NCBI RefSeq assembly: GCF_003628755.1 | Contig: NZ_CP029256.1 | Span: forward strand, 639,585 to 703,584 | DNA: 64,000 bases | Direction of reading: 5' to 3' | Origin: Christensenella minuta | GTDB lineage: Bacteria > Bacillota > Clostridia > Christensenellales > Christensenellaceae | In this document: positions 15,459-24,863 of the stretch, piece by piece | Position numbering within the stretch: position 1 is the stretch's first letter | Layout of the letters: the number at the start of each line of letters is the position of its first letter | Position numbers and translations under genes: made by a program | The notes under the pieces: model-generated | What the model saw: the letters and a program-made list of their open reading frames with translations, nothing else | Database searches by the model: none | What the model was told of the DNA's origin: nothing

Positions 15459-16145
15459 ATGGCAAAAAATATTTTGATCGTGGATGACGAACCTACTCTG
15501 GTGAAAGGACTGCGTTTTAATCTGGAGCAGCAGGAAGGCTATGTGATCGACGTTGCTTATGACGGGGAAGAAGCACTCAATATTTTTGATCCGGAAAAGC
15601 ATGATCTTATCCTTCTGGATTTGATGCTACCCAAAATTGACGGAATGGAAGTATGCCAGAAGATCCGCAGCGTTTCGGAGGTGCCTATTATCATGCTGAC
15701 CGCCAAAGGGGAAGACATGGACAAGATTATGGGCTTGGAATTCGGCGCGGACGATTACATGACAAAACCGTTCAATATGCTTGAACTGAAAGCGCGTATT
15801 AAGACAATCCTCCGCCGTGCGGGTGCGCAAAAAACGGTGGCGGATACGCAGACGATCCAGGTGAAAGATATGAAGGTGAACCTGATTAACCGCAGCGTTG
15901 AGATTAAAGACGAGGATGTCAACCTTACTGCCAAAGAGTTTGACCTGCTGAATCTTTTTATTACGAACAGGGGCAAGGTATTCGACCGGAATACACTTTT
16001 GGAGCTCGTCTGGAAACATCAGGGAGATTTGCGTACTGTGGACGTACATATCCGCCGCCTGCGTGAAAAGATCGAACAAAACCCGGCAAAGCCGGAATAT
16101 ATTTTGACAAAATGGGGAGTTGGCTATTATTTTACGAACAAATAA
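15459..16145 (+). CDS. Response regulator, WalR/PhoP-like (OmpR family)
   Basis: A 228-residue regulator. The receiver has IVDDE, phospho-acceptor Asp54 (LILLDLMLPKIDG) and KPF. The winged helix contains LTAKEFDLLNLF and RTVDVHIRRLREKIE and ends TKWGVGYYF, close to the WalR/PhoP/ResD group. It overlaps the kinase gene by 26 bp. The genes that follow (kinase, two surface lipoproteins, metallo-beta-lactamase) recall the walRKHIJ layout of Bacilli, but the orthology is not provable here. Confidence 0.9.
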   Translation: MAKNILIVDDEPTLVKGLRFNLEQQEGYVIDVAYDGEEALNIFDPEKHDLILLDLMLPKIDGMEVCQKIRSVSEVPIIMLTAKGEDMDKIMGLEFGADDYMTKPFNMLELKARIKTILRRAGAQKTVADTQTIQVKDMKVNLINRSVEIKDEDVNLTAKEFDLLNLFITNRGKVFDRNTLLELVWKHQGDLRTVDVHIRRLREKIEQNPAKPEYILTKWGVGYYFTNK

Positions 16146-17574
16146 GCTGCTATACTCTATTAGATGGCAATTTGCCGTCATCTACCTGATCCTTGTAGGA
16201 ATCGTATTTGGGCTGGTGTCTGTTGCGGTTTCATCGCTGGTAGAAGATTATCTGGTCAACCAGCGTGTTTCAGCGCTGACAAAGGCGGCCAACAGCACTG
16301 CGGTTCAGGTAGCGCCGTATCTTTCGGATGATGATGCGGGTACGATATATGACATCGTGGTCAATAATGGGAATGATTCCGGCGGCCGTTTTCTGGTGCT
16401 GAACAGTTCCGGGATTGTTGTTGTTGACAGTTTTTCCGATCTGAACGGGGTTAAGTTGTCAGACCGGGAGGTAAACGATATTTTGTATGGCCGGAATTCA
16501 TCTTCCTATGGATTTCATTCCATCAGTGATCCCAGCGGGGATTTCTGGGCCGTTTATTGCACGTCTTCTATTGTCCACAATGGCCAGATTATAGGAGCCG
16601 TGCTTTATTCTTCCAGCATTCAGGATGTGGTCAATGCGACCGGTATGCTGCAGGAGCGTACGCTTGCCATATTCTTGCTCGCCTGCGGAATTATTATTAT
16701 CATCAGCCTTTTTACAACGAATCTGATTACCAAACCGATTAAAAAACTGACCGACGTTGCGATAAAGATTTCCAACGGAGATCTTTCTCAACGGGCGAAT
16801 ATCCGCGGAAAGGGCGAGGTCGCCGAGTTGGCGCAGACTTTTGATATGATGTGCGGCCGGATTCAGAATATGGACCAGCAGAGGAGCGAATTCGTATCGG
16901 ATGCTTCCCATGAACTGAAAACTCCGCTTGCCTCTATGAAAATACTGGTGGAATCGATGCTGTATCAGGACAATGTGCCGGAAGAAGTGTATAAGGAATT
17001 TCTGGGTGATATCAACGGAGAAATAGACCGGATGAACAGCCTGATTACGGATCTCCTTCTGCTCTCCAAGATGGACAGCGACATCGTGACAATCAATCTT
17101 GAAAAGGTACGGATTTCTTCTATTGTAAATAAATGTGTCAATGCGCTTGAACCGATTGCACGGGAGCGCAATATCAGAGTCAGGACAGACCTCAGCGACG
17201 ATTTCGAACTGGAATGCGATCCGCTGAAATTACGGCAGGCAATCAATAATCTGATTGAAAATGCAATTAAATATACAGGCGACGGCGGTCATGTGTTTGT
17301 GACGACAAAGCATCATGGCGGCGAGGGAGCCGTACGTATTGAAGACAATGGAGTCGGGATGAGCCCCGAACATTTGGAGCATATCTTTGAACGTTTTTAC
17401 CGGGTGGATAAGGCGCGTTCCCGCGAAACCGGAGGAACGGGCCTCGGCCTTCATATTGTGCGCCGGATCGCCCTGATGCATGGCGGACGCGTAGACGTGG
17501 AAAGCCAGGAAGGCAAAGGCTCTGTGTTCACGCTTGTGGTTCCGCTGGTCCAGCATACGGAGGACATATTATGA
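16120..17574 (+). CDS. Sensor histidine kinase, WalK/PhoR-like
   Basis: A 484-residue membrane kinase: TM1 about residues 17-40, an extracellular sensor of about 140 residues resembling a PAS/Cache-type fold, TM2 about 181-201, HAMP, HisKA with His264 in SDASHELKTPLASM, and HATPase (NLIENAIKYTG, IEDNGVGMS, GTGLGLHIV). The TTG at 16120 is the only plausible start that covers TM1, but its ribosome binding site is too close, so the exact start is uncertain. It overlaps the regulator (26 bp) and the lipoprotein gene (ATGA). Confidence 0.87.
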   Translation: MAIILRTNKLLYSIRWQFAVIYLILVGIVFGLVSVAVSSLVEDYLVNQRVSALTKAANSTAVQVAPYLSDDDAGTIYDIVVNNGNDSGGRFLVLNSSGIVVVDSFSDLNGVKLSDREVNDILYGRNSSSYGFHSISDPSGDFWAVYCTSSIVHNGQIIGAVLYSSSIQDVVNATGMLQERTLAIFLLACGIIIIISLFTTNLITKPIKKLTDVAIKISNGDLSQRANIRGKGEVAELAQTFDMMCGRIQNMDQQRSEFVSDASHELKTPLASMKILVESMLYQDNVPEEVYKEFLGDINGEIDRMNSLITDLLLLSKMDSDIVTINLEKVRISSIVNKCVNALEPIARERNIRVRTDLSDDFELECDPLKLRQAINNLIENAIKYTGDGGHVFVTTKHHGGEGAVRIEDNGVGMSPEHLEHIFERFYRVDKARSRETGGTGLGLHIVRRIALMHGGRVDVESQEGKGSVFTLVVPLVQHTEDIL

Positions 17575-18548
17575 AGCAATGGAAAAAACTTGTTTGTATC
17601 GCATTATGCTGCCTCTCTTTTTTGGGGATTGCGGCCTGCACGCAGCAGAGCGAGGCGCCGTCCGCTGTGCCTTCGGAGGAAGCGGCGATTCAAATCAATC
17701 CGCTTCCGGAAGCGGTCAGCAAAGACAAGGAAACAGCCCGTTTATATTTTGGGTATATGCAGGAGGCTCTCCTGATTGGTGAAGTCCGTGTGTTTTCCGT
17801 TCCTATTAATGAAAATTCCGAGGCTTCCATTATTGCGGAACTGATAAAAGGGCCTTCGACTGCGCGTACCGATTTAACCCAGCTGATTAATCCCAATACC
17901 AAAGTGGTAAATGTCACGCAGGACGGCACATTTCTTTCCGTAACGCTCAGCCAGGACTTTTTAACGCCGCCGGAGGATACCTCGGCTGACGGGACAGAAA
18001 ACGAGGCATACGAAAAAACGAGGAAAATGCTGGCCGCCTATTCTATCGTAAATACGATTGTGGAGCAGGGAAATTTTTCGCGGGTGCAGATTTACATCGA
18101 CGACGACGGCACGGGTACGGGACGGCCGCTGACGCTAGAGGAGGCGGGCCTGGACGGGGAAGGAACCACGGAGGCGCTGGAACGCAAAGGAGACCTCGAC
18201 CTGAACGGGCGGAATACTTTGCGCGAGATCATGAGCTGCATTGAAAATAAGGATTGGAATATGCTGTACCGCTACATTTCTTTTAAAAATCTTTACGGGG
18301 AAGACAAACCTTCACTTGAAGATTTCAAGAGCGAAATCACAGCGGCCAAGCTTGTCATTTCGGATGTTGAAATCGGGGATGAGATACAAAGCGCGGACGA
18401 CCTCACCGAGGTGGTAATGGCCAGCTATGTCTTAAAGCTGCGTGATGGGGATGCAAAGACGGTTTCCAACGTCCCGCTCCGCCTGATCCTGGAAAATGAT
18501 GTGTGGAAAATGACGTATACCACATTCAAACGGAATTTTTTGTCGTAG
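17571..18548 (+). CDS. GerMN-domain lipoprotein
   Basis: A 325-residue surface lipoprotein. The signal peptide ends in lipobox IAAC with lipidated Cys23. One GerMN domain spans about residues 55-155 (ALLIGEVRVFSVP, LIKGPS, SVTLSQDF), and a C-terminal region (about 205-325) resembles an NTF2-like fold. GerMN domains occur in spore-germination and cell-envelope lipoproteins. The start overlaps the kinase stop (ATGA), so it is probably produced with the sensor. By analogy with YycH/YycI it could tune the kinase from outside; that is inference. Confidence 0.82.
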   Translation: MKQWKKLVCIALCCLSFLGIAACTQQSEAPSAVPSEEAAIQINPLPEAVSKDKETARLYFGYMQEALLIGEVRVFSVPINENSEASIIAELIKGPSTARTDLTQLINPNTKVVNVTQDGTFLSVTLSQDFLTPPEDTSADGTENEAYEKTRKMLAAYSIVNTIVEQGNFSRVQIYIDDDGTGTGRPLTLEEAGLDGEGTTEALERKGDLDLNGRNTLREIMSCIENKDWNMLYRYISFKNLYGEDKPSLEDFKSEITAAKLVISDVEIGDEIQSADDLTEVVMASYVLKLRDGDAKTVSNVPLRLILENDVWKMTYTTFKRNFLS

Positions 18549-18555
18549 GTGATAT

Positions 18556-19998
18556 ATGAAACGGTTATTGGCCATCCTACTTGCGGGAGCGCTGTTGCTT
18601 TCGGGCTGCTCCGTCGTGAGGGAGGATACGAACCAACAAAACAATTATGCGGAAGCAGATATGGTAATGCAGGAAGTCAATTTGGACCCCAGCATTATTA
18701 TTAATCCTGCCCTTTATTTTTTGGATAAATCAAAATCGGAACTGACGCTTGCGGCGGAAACGCGAAAGCTGACGGTAGGACAGAACGAGCGTGCTGAAAA
18801 AAGGATTATTGAAGCGATTTTGGAAGGGCCGTCGACGGAAAATTACGGACCGGTTGCGAACGGATTTTCTTATGAAGGAATTGAAATACTCCCGAATTTG
18901 ATTAATGTGTTTTTAAACACCGATTCCGAAAAAACGGACGAAGAGATTACGATTATGGAGCTCGCAGTGGTATCGACTCTCGTAGATTTCTCGGGCGTGT
19001 CCTATATCAATATTTTTGTTAACGGCGTTCAGTCGGGGTATGAAAGCCGGCCTATCGGCGTGCTGCAAAAACCGAAGGGGACTCTTCAGGAAGAACAGAC
19101 GAAGATCGAGCAGCGGGCCCGCATGGAAAAGCCGTCTATGGACATCATGCTCTATTTTCTGGACCGGACAGAGCAGTTTTTAGTGCCGGAGGCAAGGAGC
19201 TTCCAGTTTGAAACGAATGACCCGGAAGAAATGGTCAGTGCTGTTGTACAAGCAATGATGCGCGGGCCGGAGAACACCTATCAGCATATGCCTGTGATCG
19301 ATAAAACCATAGCCGAGCTGCTTGGGACGGAGATTGTCACCCTTGAAGATGGACAGGCCGTCGTACGCCTTAATTTTAACAAGGCGCCTGTGGCGATCAC
19401 GCAGCAATTCAACGACGGGGAAAAAATCGCTGCTCTGGCGCTGGCAAAAACGATCATTGGGTTTATGCCGGATATAAACGGGATAGAAATATATGTGAAC
19501 GGCAGTCCACAGGCGGAGCCGGTCGTCTATACTCAATCGATGAGCGACGAATTACTGGGGAACAATATTCTTCTATACTTTCCAAATTCCACATATACAC
19601 TGTTTATGAGTGTGGAGCGCATGGTAGCGCAGGAAACGGCGGGTTATCCGGAAGAAATACTCGCAGAGCTGATGCGCGGCCCGGCGGGCTTGGATGATAA
19701 GGATGTGAGTCCCGCCTTTTTGTCGGGGATATCAATGGACGATGTCAACGACGTCTATCTTGCAGAGGATACGGCGGTGGTTGACTTTAAAGCCTCGATT
19801 TCCGATAAGTTGAAGGGGATCAGCAGGAAAGATGAATCGATGATGATTTATTCTATTGTCAATACGCTGACGAATATTGAGAATATCAAACGGGTCCAGT
19901 TCCTGCTTGACGGAGAGCGCGTGGAAAGCCTTGGAGGCGGAATCATCAATGTGGCCGATCCGCTGCTTAAAAATCCAGGAATCATCAAGGACGAATAA
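18556..19998 (+). CDS. Lipoprotein with three GerMN-like repeats
   Basis: A 480-residue lipoprotein with lipobox LSGC (Cys18). Three GerMN-like units are visible at about residues 52-158, 197-317 and 337-455. Each begins with a strand of the ALYFLD / IMLYFLD / ILLYFPN type, has an ILEGPS / MMRGPE / LMRGPA loop, and ends with an INIFVNG / IEIYVNG / VQFLLDG strand. It follows the single-GerMN lipoprotein by 7 bp. The repeat structure suggests a binding scaffold at the membrane or wall. No ligand is known to me. Confidence 0.82.
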   Translation: MKRLLAILLAGALLLSGCSVVREDTNQQNNYAEADMVMQEVNLDPSIIINPALYFLDKSKSELTLAAETRKLTVGQNERAEKRIIEAILEGPSTENYGPVANGFSYEGIEILPNLINVFLNTDSEKTDEEITIMELAVVSTLVDFSGVSYINIFVNGVQSGYESRPIGVLQKPKGTLQEEQTKIEQRARMEKPSMDIMLYFLDRTEQFLVPEARSFQFETNDPEEMVSAVVQAMMRGPENTYQHMPVIDKTIAELLGTEIVTLEDGQAVVRLNFNKAPVAITQQFNDGEKIAALALAKTIIGFMPDINGIEIYVNGSPQAEPVVYTQSMSDELLGNNILLYFPNSTYTLFMSVERMVAQETAGYPEEILAELMRGPAGLDDKDVSPAFLSGISMDDVNDVYLAEDTAVVDFKASISDKLKGISRKDESMMIYSIVNTLTNIENIKRVQFLLDGERVESLGGGIINVADPLLKNPGIIKDE

Positions 19999-20013
19999 TA
20001 TGGAGAACGGATA

Positions 20014-20526
20014 ATGGATGTAAAGACAAGACGACTCACGACAACGGCGGTTACGGCAGCGCTGGTTTACGTAGTGACCATATTGCTGGTAATTCAGATA
20101 CCTGCTGTGAAAGGCGCCTATTTCAATCTTGGAGATGTGATTATTTATTGCTCCGCCTTTATTTTGGGAGGACCGTATGCGGCGGGGGCCGCTGCAATTG
20201 GAAGCGGCCTTGCCGACCTCACCGTTGGTTCCACGGTATATATTCCGGCGACAGTTATTATCAAAGCCTGCATGGCGCTCCTTGTCGGGTTTATCACGAA
20301 AAAAAGTAATGCCTTAAAGCAATATGCCGCGGCGTGCGTGGCTGCAGCACTGGTTATGGCATTCGGATATTTTGGTTATGAAATATTCTTAGTGGGTTTC
20401 GGAGGGGCGCTGCTTACCCTGATCCCAAACCTGATTCAGGCGGGATGCGGCGCGGTGCTTGCAATCGTACTCTATCACCCGATGGTGATGATGAGGACGA
20501 AATTGAATTTGAGGATGGCGGCATGA
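20014..20526 (+). CDS. ECF transporter S component (substrate-specific membrane subunit)
   Basis: A 170-residue integral membrane protein with about six hydrophobic helices, an N-terminal basic segment, FNLGDVIIYCSAFILGG, and a conserved small-residue pattern (AAGAAAIGSGLADL) typical of energy-coupling-factor S components for vitamins. The shared EcfA/EcfT subunits are not in this window. The ATG follows GGAGAACGG. The gene overlaps the next by 4 bp. The substrate cannot be assigned; riboflavin-type S components are the nearest general resemblance. Confidence 0.75.
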   Translation: MDVKTRRLTTTAVTAALVYVVTILLVIQIPAVKGAYFNLGDVIIYCSAFILGGPYAAGAAAIGSGLADLTVGSTVYIPATVIIKACMALLVGFITKKSNALKQYAAACVAAALVMAFGYFGYEIFLVGFGGALLTLIPNLIQAGCGAVLAIVLYHPMVMMRTKLNLRMAA

Positions 20527-21239
20527 AACTTACGATACTCGGGAAATATGGTCCTTATCCCAGGCGGGGAGGCGCGACTACCTCTTATTTGATAGAATGC
20601 GGAGGGAAAAGGGTGCTGCTCGATGCGGGCAGCGGAAGCCTTTCCCGATTGCAGCAATTTTGTGCGCTCGACGATCTTGATCTTATTGTGTTGACCCATC
20701 TGCACTCCGACCACTGCAGCGATATGTTTGTTTTGCGGTATGCGCTGAAGGATAAGTTGCTTCCTGTTTTGCTTCCGCATACGCCGGAAAAGGAATATGG
20801 GATACTGCACGCCTGTCCATGTTTCGAGGCAATGGAGATTTCGGAGTCGCTGGACTTTACAATACCGGAAACAAACGTCAAGCTTTCGTTCTGCAGAACG
20901 ATCCATCCTGTAGAATGTTACGCGGTTAAGTTTCGGGAAGGACAAGACAGCTTCGTATTTTCAGGCGATTCCCGGTATACCGACCATCTAACGGATTTTT
21001 GCAGCGGAGCGGTCACTTTTTTGTGCGACAGCGGCTTTTTATCTGCCGAGGAAAATACAGGAGCGCTTCCGCATATGTATGTTCGCGAGGCGGCCTTTAC
21101 GGCCCGGAGGGCCGGCGTGGGGCGTTTGCTGCTTACGCATATCAATCCCTCTTATGAAGAGGAAATGCTTCTGAGCGAGGCGGCAGAAGTGTTCAGGCCG
21201 GTGGAAATAGTAGAGGAAATGAAACAATATCATATATAA
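20523..21239 (+). CDS. MBL-fold metallohydrolase (YhfI-like)
   Basis: A 238-residue metallo-beta-lactamase-fold protein of the YhfI/RNase Z-like branch. The N-terminus reads LTILGKYGPYP, the metal motif is intact (LTHLHSDHCSD), and there are downstream ligands in IHPVE, FSGDSRY and LLTHINP. It overlaps the S-component stop (ATGA); the longer in-frame extension is out of context. It is probably a hydrolase or nuclease of unknown substrate. Its position between the WalRK-like operon and comEC is notable because ComEC has lost its own metal site. Confidence 0.82.
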   Translation: MKLTILGKYGPYPRRGGATTSYLIECGGKRVLLDAGSGSLSRLQQFCALDDLDLIVLTHLHSDHCSDMFVLRYALKDKLLPVLLPHTPEKEYGILHACPCFEAMEISESLDFTIPETNVKLSFCRTIHPVECYAVKFREGQDSFVFSGDSRYTDHLTDFCSGAVTFLCDSGFLSAEENTGALPHMYVREAAFTARRAGVGRLLLTHINPSYEEEMLLSEAAEVFRPVEIVEEMKQYHI

Positions 21240-21282
21240 AATAAATGTACCGCACTTGCGGTCCCGGTGATGGGGGGAAGAG

Positions 21283-23487
21283 ATGAAGCGCGTCTTAAAC
21301 TCAAGACCTGTCGCTTTTCTTGCATTCTTTTTGGTGCTCGGTATTGCCGCGGCTTACTATCTTGGATTACCCGAGATTTTTTCGCTGCCCGCGTGGATTT
21401 TATGCGGTCTTATTTTTGTAATCCTTTTTATCACTGGAAACAAACGTATGCTTATTGCATTGTATCTGCTTATATTTTTTCTGGGCGCGTTTTTATTCCA
21501 GATACAGTTTCATACGGATTTTCCGGAATTTGAAGTACAGGAGACCTGCCGGATAACAGGGTATGTTTCCGACCGCTCCAAAATGGATTCAGAGACGCAT
21601 GTCTATCTCCTGACGAATGTAATGATTGGAGAGCGGGATTTTAATAAAAAAGTCATACTATATTCTCCCGAAATACTTCAATATGGAGAAACGGTGGCGA
21701 CGGAAGGGGAAATAGTCCCGCCGTCGCCACCGCGCAACCCGGGAGATTTCGACGAAGAAATGTATCTGGCCGGAAAAGGGGCCGGGTTCAGCCTGTACCG
21801 GACGTCGGTAGAAACGGAGGGAAGCCGGCGGTCATGGTACCAATATCCGTTTTTGATTCGTGAAAAACTGGCAGAAAAGATAGATCAAATTCTTTCAGAA
21901 AAAAGCGCGCCTATCGCTAAGGCAATGTTTCTGGGAATCAAAGACGAAATCCCGCAGGAGATCAGAGACGGCTTTTCAAAAACAGGGATTGCACATATTC
22001 TTGCGATTTCCGGCCTTCACGTTGCAATCCTCTCCTATGCGTTCAATTTTTTGCTCAAAAAGCTAAAGGCGGAGCGGAAACTGCGGTTTGCTGTCAATAT
22101 CATCCTACTTCTGCTTTATGCTGCGCTGACGGGGTTTGCGCCTTCTATCCTGCGGGCGGTTCTGATGACGATATTTGTTATTATAGGGAGATGGAAATTC
22201 GCAAAGCGGGATACGCTCGTATTCCTGTCGGCAGCCCTCATAGTCACATTGCTCGGCAATACCGCCCAGCTTTTTTCGCCGGGGCTTTTAATGTCCTATG
22301 GCGTTGTATTCGGCATTTTGTGCTTAAACCCTCCGCTTACGCGGGCGTTCCGGAAGATTCATCTGGATAAAGCAAAACTTGATGTGCCGCTGGCCACTTC
22401 CTGCTCGGCGACAGCATCGGTTTTTCCCATGACCGCGTATTTTTTTAATAATATCGCGCTTGCCGCTCCGCTGGCAAATTTTTTTGCTATCCCGCTGGCT
22501 GGCGTTATTGTGCTGTTTACGGGTATTGGAACTGTCTTTGCGCTCGCTGCCCCGCAATTAGGCCGTATACTCGCCTTACCGGCAGAACTCTCCATCCGGG
22601 GCCTTACCTGGCTCAACGAGCAAATTGCCCGGAGCTCTTTGGGGTTTATAGAAATAAATGGATTCCCGGTCTGGGCCTGCATTGCCATTATGGCGGTTAT
22701 CTTCCTATGTTCGGACTATATGCTGATTAAGCGGAAGACCCGAGTACTGGCTGTTGGAGCCCTTGCCGGAGCAGTTTTGTTTGCGGGAATTACAGCCGTA
22801 CCGTCTGTGCCGGTACGTGCAGTCATACTGGACGTAGGAACAGGGGATGCAATTCATATTTCTGCAGAGGGGAAAGACTACCTGATCGATAACGGCGGTA
22901 ATCTTCAATACTCCAATATCAGCGACTATGCTGAGAAAAACAGGATTGTATTTGAGGGGGTTATCGTGACGAACGACCGGACCAAAAATTTGAAACAGCT
23001 GGCGGCGACCAATCGTATCGGGGCCCTTTATGTTCCCGGAAATTACCAAGCCAAAGAATATGATGCACAATATCCCGTGAAAGAATATGCATTGTATGAT
23101 AAAATACAGATGAGCGACAATGTCCTCCTTGAAAATGTGGGAAGTGACGGCAAATATCAGTCGCTGGTTTTATACTATCGGGGACAGCCGGTATGCCTGT
23201 TCGCACAGACTATGCCGGAAGATATGGATTTTGCGGAAAAAGTGCCCGTTTTCAAACCCGCGGGCGGAGGCAAAGAGGGCGCGGTAACAAATGCGCTGCT
23301 TGTGCAGCTTCAGCCGCAATATGCAGTGATCTCCGTAAAGGAAAAGAACAGGAAAGAGCTGCCAAGTCCGGCGGGCATAGAACTGCTTCGGGCAAACGGC
23401 GTCAAGCTGTTTACTACTGCGGCGGACGGAGCGGTGACGATTCTGGTAAACGGGCAGGGAAACCTTCAAATACAGACGGAAAAGTGA
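21283..23487 (+). CDS. comEC: ComEC/Rec2 family DNA-uptake channel protein with degenerate C-terminal domain
   Basis: A 734-residue membrane protein. The N-terminal helices plus OB-like DUF4131 region cover about residues 10-190. The Competence domain (about 225-480) carries the signature SKTGIAHILAISGLHVAIL, and a C-terminal metallo-beta-lactamase-like domain covers about 505-734. ComEC carries single-stranded DNA across the membrane in transformation. The C-terminal domain keeps LDVGTGDAIHI and LIDNGG but has TNDRTKNL where HxHxDH should be, so metal binding looks lost. Other competence genes are not in the window. Confidence 0.85.
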   Translation: MKRVLNSRPVAFLAFFLVLGIAAAYYLGLPEIFSLPAWILCGLIFVILFITGNKRMLIALYLLIFFLGAFLFQIQFHTDFPEFEVQETCRITGYVSDRSKMDSETHVYLLTNVMIGERDFNKKVILYSPEILQYGETVATEGEIVPPSPPRNPGDFDEEMYLAGKGAGFSLYRTSVETEGSRRSWYQYPFLIREKLAEKIDQILSEKSAPIAKAMFLGIKDEIPQEIRDGFSKTGIAHILAISGLHVAILSYAFNFLLKKLKAERKLRFAVNIILLLLYAALTGFAPSILRAVLMTIFVIIGRWKFAKRDTLVFLSAALIVTLLGNTAQLFSPGLLMSYGVVFGILCLNPPLTRAFRKIHLDKAKLDVPLATSCSATASVFPMTAYFFNNIALAAPLANFFAIPLAGVIVLFTGIGTVFALAAPQLGRILALPAELSIRGLTWLNEQIARSSLGFIEINGFPVWACIAIMAVIFLCSDYMLIKRKTRVLAVGALAGAVLFAGITAVPSVPVRAVILDVGTGDAIHISAEGKDYLIDNGGNLQYSNISDYAEKNRIVFEGVIVTNDRTKNLKQLAATNRIGALYVPGNYQAKEYDAQYPVKEYALYDKIQMSDNVLLENVGSDGKYQSLVLYYRGQPVCLFAQTMPEDMDFAEKVPVFKPAGGGKEGAVTNALLVQLQPQYAVISVKEKNRKELPSPAGIELLRANGVKLFTTAADGAVTILVNGQGNLQIQTEK

Positions 23488-23496
23488 GCGTGTTTC

Positions 23497-24513
23497 ATGA
23501 AAGCACAGGAAGTATTAAAACAGATCAAAACAGGTGCGGTTAAGAACTTCATTGTATTGAGCGGCGAAGACGACGCACAGGTCCGGCAGGCATTCCATGC
23601 TACTCTGTCAGCCTTGGATATACAGATGCCCGAATTGAATCTTTCGGTTTTCGAGGACCGCCCGGAGCCTTTAGCGGTGGTGCGTTCTCTTGAGACGCTG
23701 CCGTTTATGGGAGAACGCAGGGTCGTTGTCATTAAAAATACGGATATTCTTTCGTCCGCTGCTTCGGGGGAACTCAGCGCTCCGTTTGAAAAGGCCAATC
23801 TGCCGGCGCAAAATGTTCTGCTTATTGTACAACGTGGAAAGGCGGATAAACGAAAAGCATTCGTAAAATATGTTATGAAAAACGGAATGTTTGTTGAATG
23901 CAATGTGATGAAGGATAACGAGCTTACCGCCTATATTGTGCAAGCGGCCAAGCGCAAGAACCTTTTGATTTCCGCAAGGAATGCGCAAGCTCTTGCCGCG
24001 CTTTCAGACGGGGATATGGGCGTTATCAAAAGCGAGCTCGAAAAGCTTTCCTCCGTTTGCCGCGGGGATATTACTGCGGATGATATTGAAAAGTATGCCG
24101 TGAAGTCCATGCAGTATAATGTATACAAGATTCACGACCTGATGGTGGGCGGACACGCACGGGAGGCATATGCGCTTATTGAACGTATGCTTGCGGAAGA
24201 CAGTAACCCGATTGGTTTCCTTACGCTCCTTGCCAATAATTTCCGCCAGATGCTGGTTGCGCGGGCATGCCGGGATGCGCGTTTTCCAGAGCAAAAAATT
24301 ATTTCGCATATCATGCAGGCGACAGGGGCGTGGGAATTTGCCGCCCGCAGGGCACTCGCCCAATGCAAACAGTTTACGGCACGGCAGATCAGGCGCGCGC
24401 TTGAAAAGCTCGCCCAAATGGATTTTGATGCAAAACAGGGGATTATCAGCCTGAAGACAGACCTGTACCCGCTGCTTGTGGATATCTATATGAATGCAAA
24501 CAAAAAAGGCTGA
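23497..24513 (+). CDS. holA: DNA polymerase III subunit delta
   Basis: A 338-residue clamp-loader delta subunit: an N-terminal AAA+-like domain without Walker motifs (FIVLSGEDDAQVRQAF), a middle region VVVIKNTDIL, and a C-terminal collar domain (YKIHDLMVGGHAREAYALIERML, LKTDLYPLL). It opens the beta sliding clamp at replication. It follows comEC by 9 bp, the common comEC-holA-rpsT order in Firmicutes. The stop codon lies inside the hairpin that terminates rpsT from the other strand. Confidence 0.9.
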   Translation: MKAQEVLKQIKTGAVKNFIVLSGEDDAQVRQAFHATLSALDIQMPELNLSVFEDRPEPLAVVRSLETLPFMGERRVVVIKNTDILSSAASGELSAPFEKANLPAQNVLLIVQRGKADKRKAFVKYVMKNGMFVECNVMKDNELTAYIVQAAKRKNLLISARNAQALAALSDGDMGVIKSELEKLSSVCRGDITADDIEKYAVKSMQYNVYKIHDLMVGGHAREAYALIERMLAEDSNPIGFLTLLANNFRQMLVARACRDARFPEQKIISHIMQATGAWEFAARRALAQCKQFTARQIRRALEKLAQMDFDAKQGIISLKTDLYPLLVDIYMNANKKG

Positions 24514-24528
24514 GGGTGAATCAGCCTT
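24502..24528 (-). terminator. Terminator of rpsT (overlapping the end of holA)
   Basis: AAGGCTGA and TCAGCCTT arms (24506-24513, 24521-24528). On the minus strand the stem is followed by a T6 run, the stronger direction. On the plus strand the T-run is interrupted. Confidence 0.75.
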
Positions 24529-24561
24529 CTGTATTTTATCTTTAATGGGGGAGGCAAAAAA

Positions 24562-24825
24562 TTATTCAGCTTTGCTGTTTAACTTTTTTGCCAGCTGTGC
24601 TTTGGTACGATTTGCTTTATTCTTATGGATCGTACCTTTTAAAGCAGCCTTATCTACCGCGCTGACAGCGTCTTTATAGAGATCGCTTGCATTTGCTTCA
24701 TTTCCAGCGACCGCAGCTTCAAATTTCTTCAGATCCGTCTTAAGTGCGGACTTAATCATTTTGTTCTGCAAAGTCTTTTTGGCAATTACCTTTACGCGCT
24801 TTTTTGCTGATTTAATGTTAGGCAT
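24562..24825 (-). CDS. rpsT: 30S ribosomal protein S20
   Basis: An 87-residue, lysine-rich, alpha-helical primary 16S rRNA-binding protein of the small subunit. The N-terminus [13 protein letters not shown] is the family start, preceded by GGGGGTG. A frame running to 24873 is an unneeded extension. It is convergent with holA and has its own promoter. Confidence 0.95.
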   Translation of the reverse strand: MPNIKSAKKRVKVIAKKTLQNKMIKSALKTDLKKFEAAVAGNEANASDLYKDAVSAVDKAALKGTIHKNKANRTKAQLAKKLNSKAE

Positions 24826-24863
24826 CGTTTCACCCCCCGTAATATTTTGATCCAGCAAATGGT

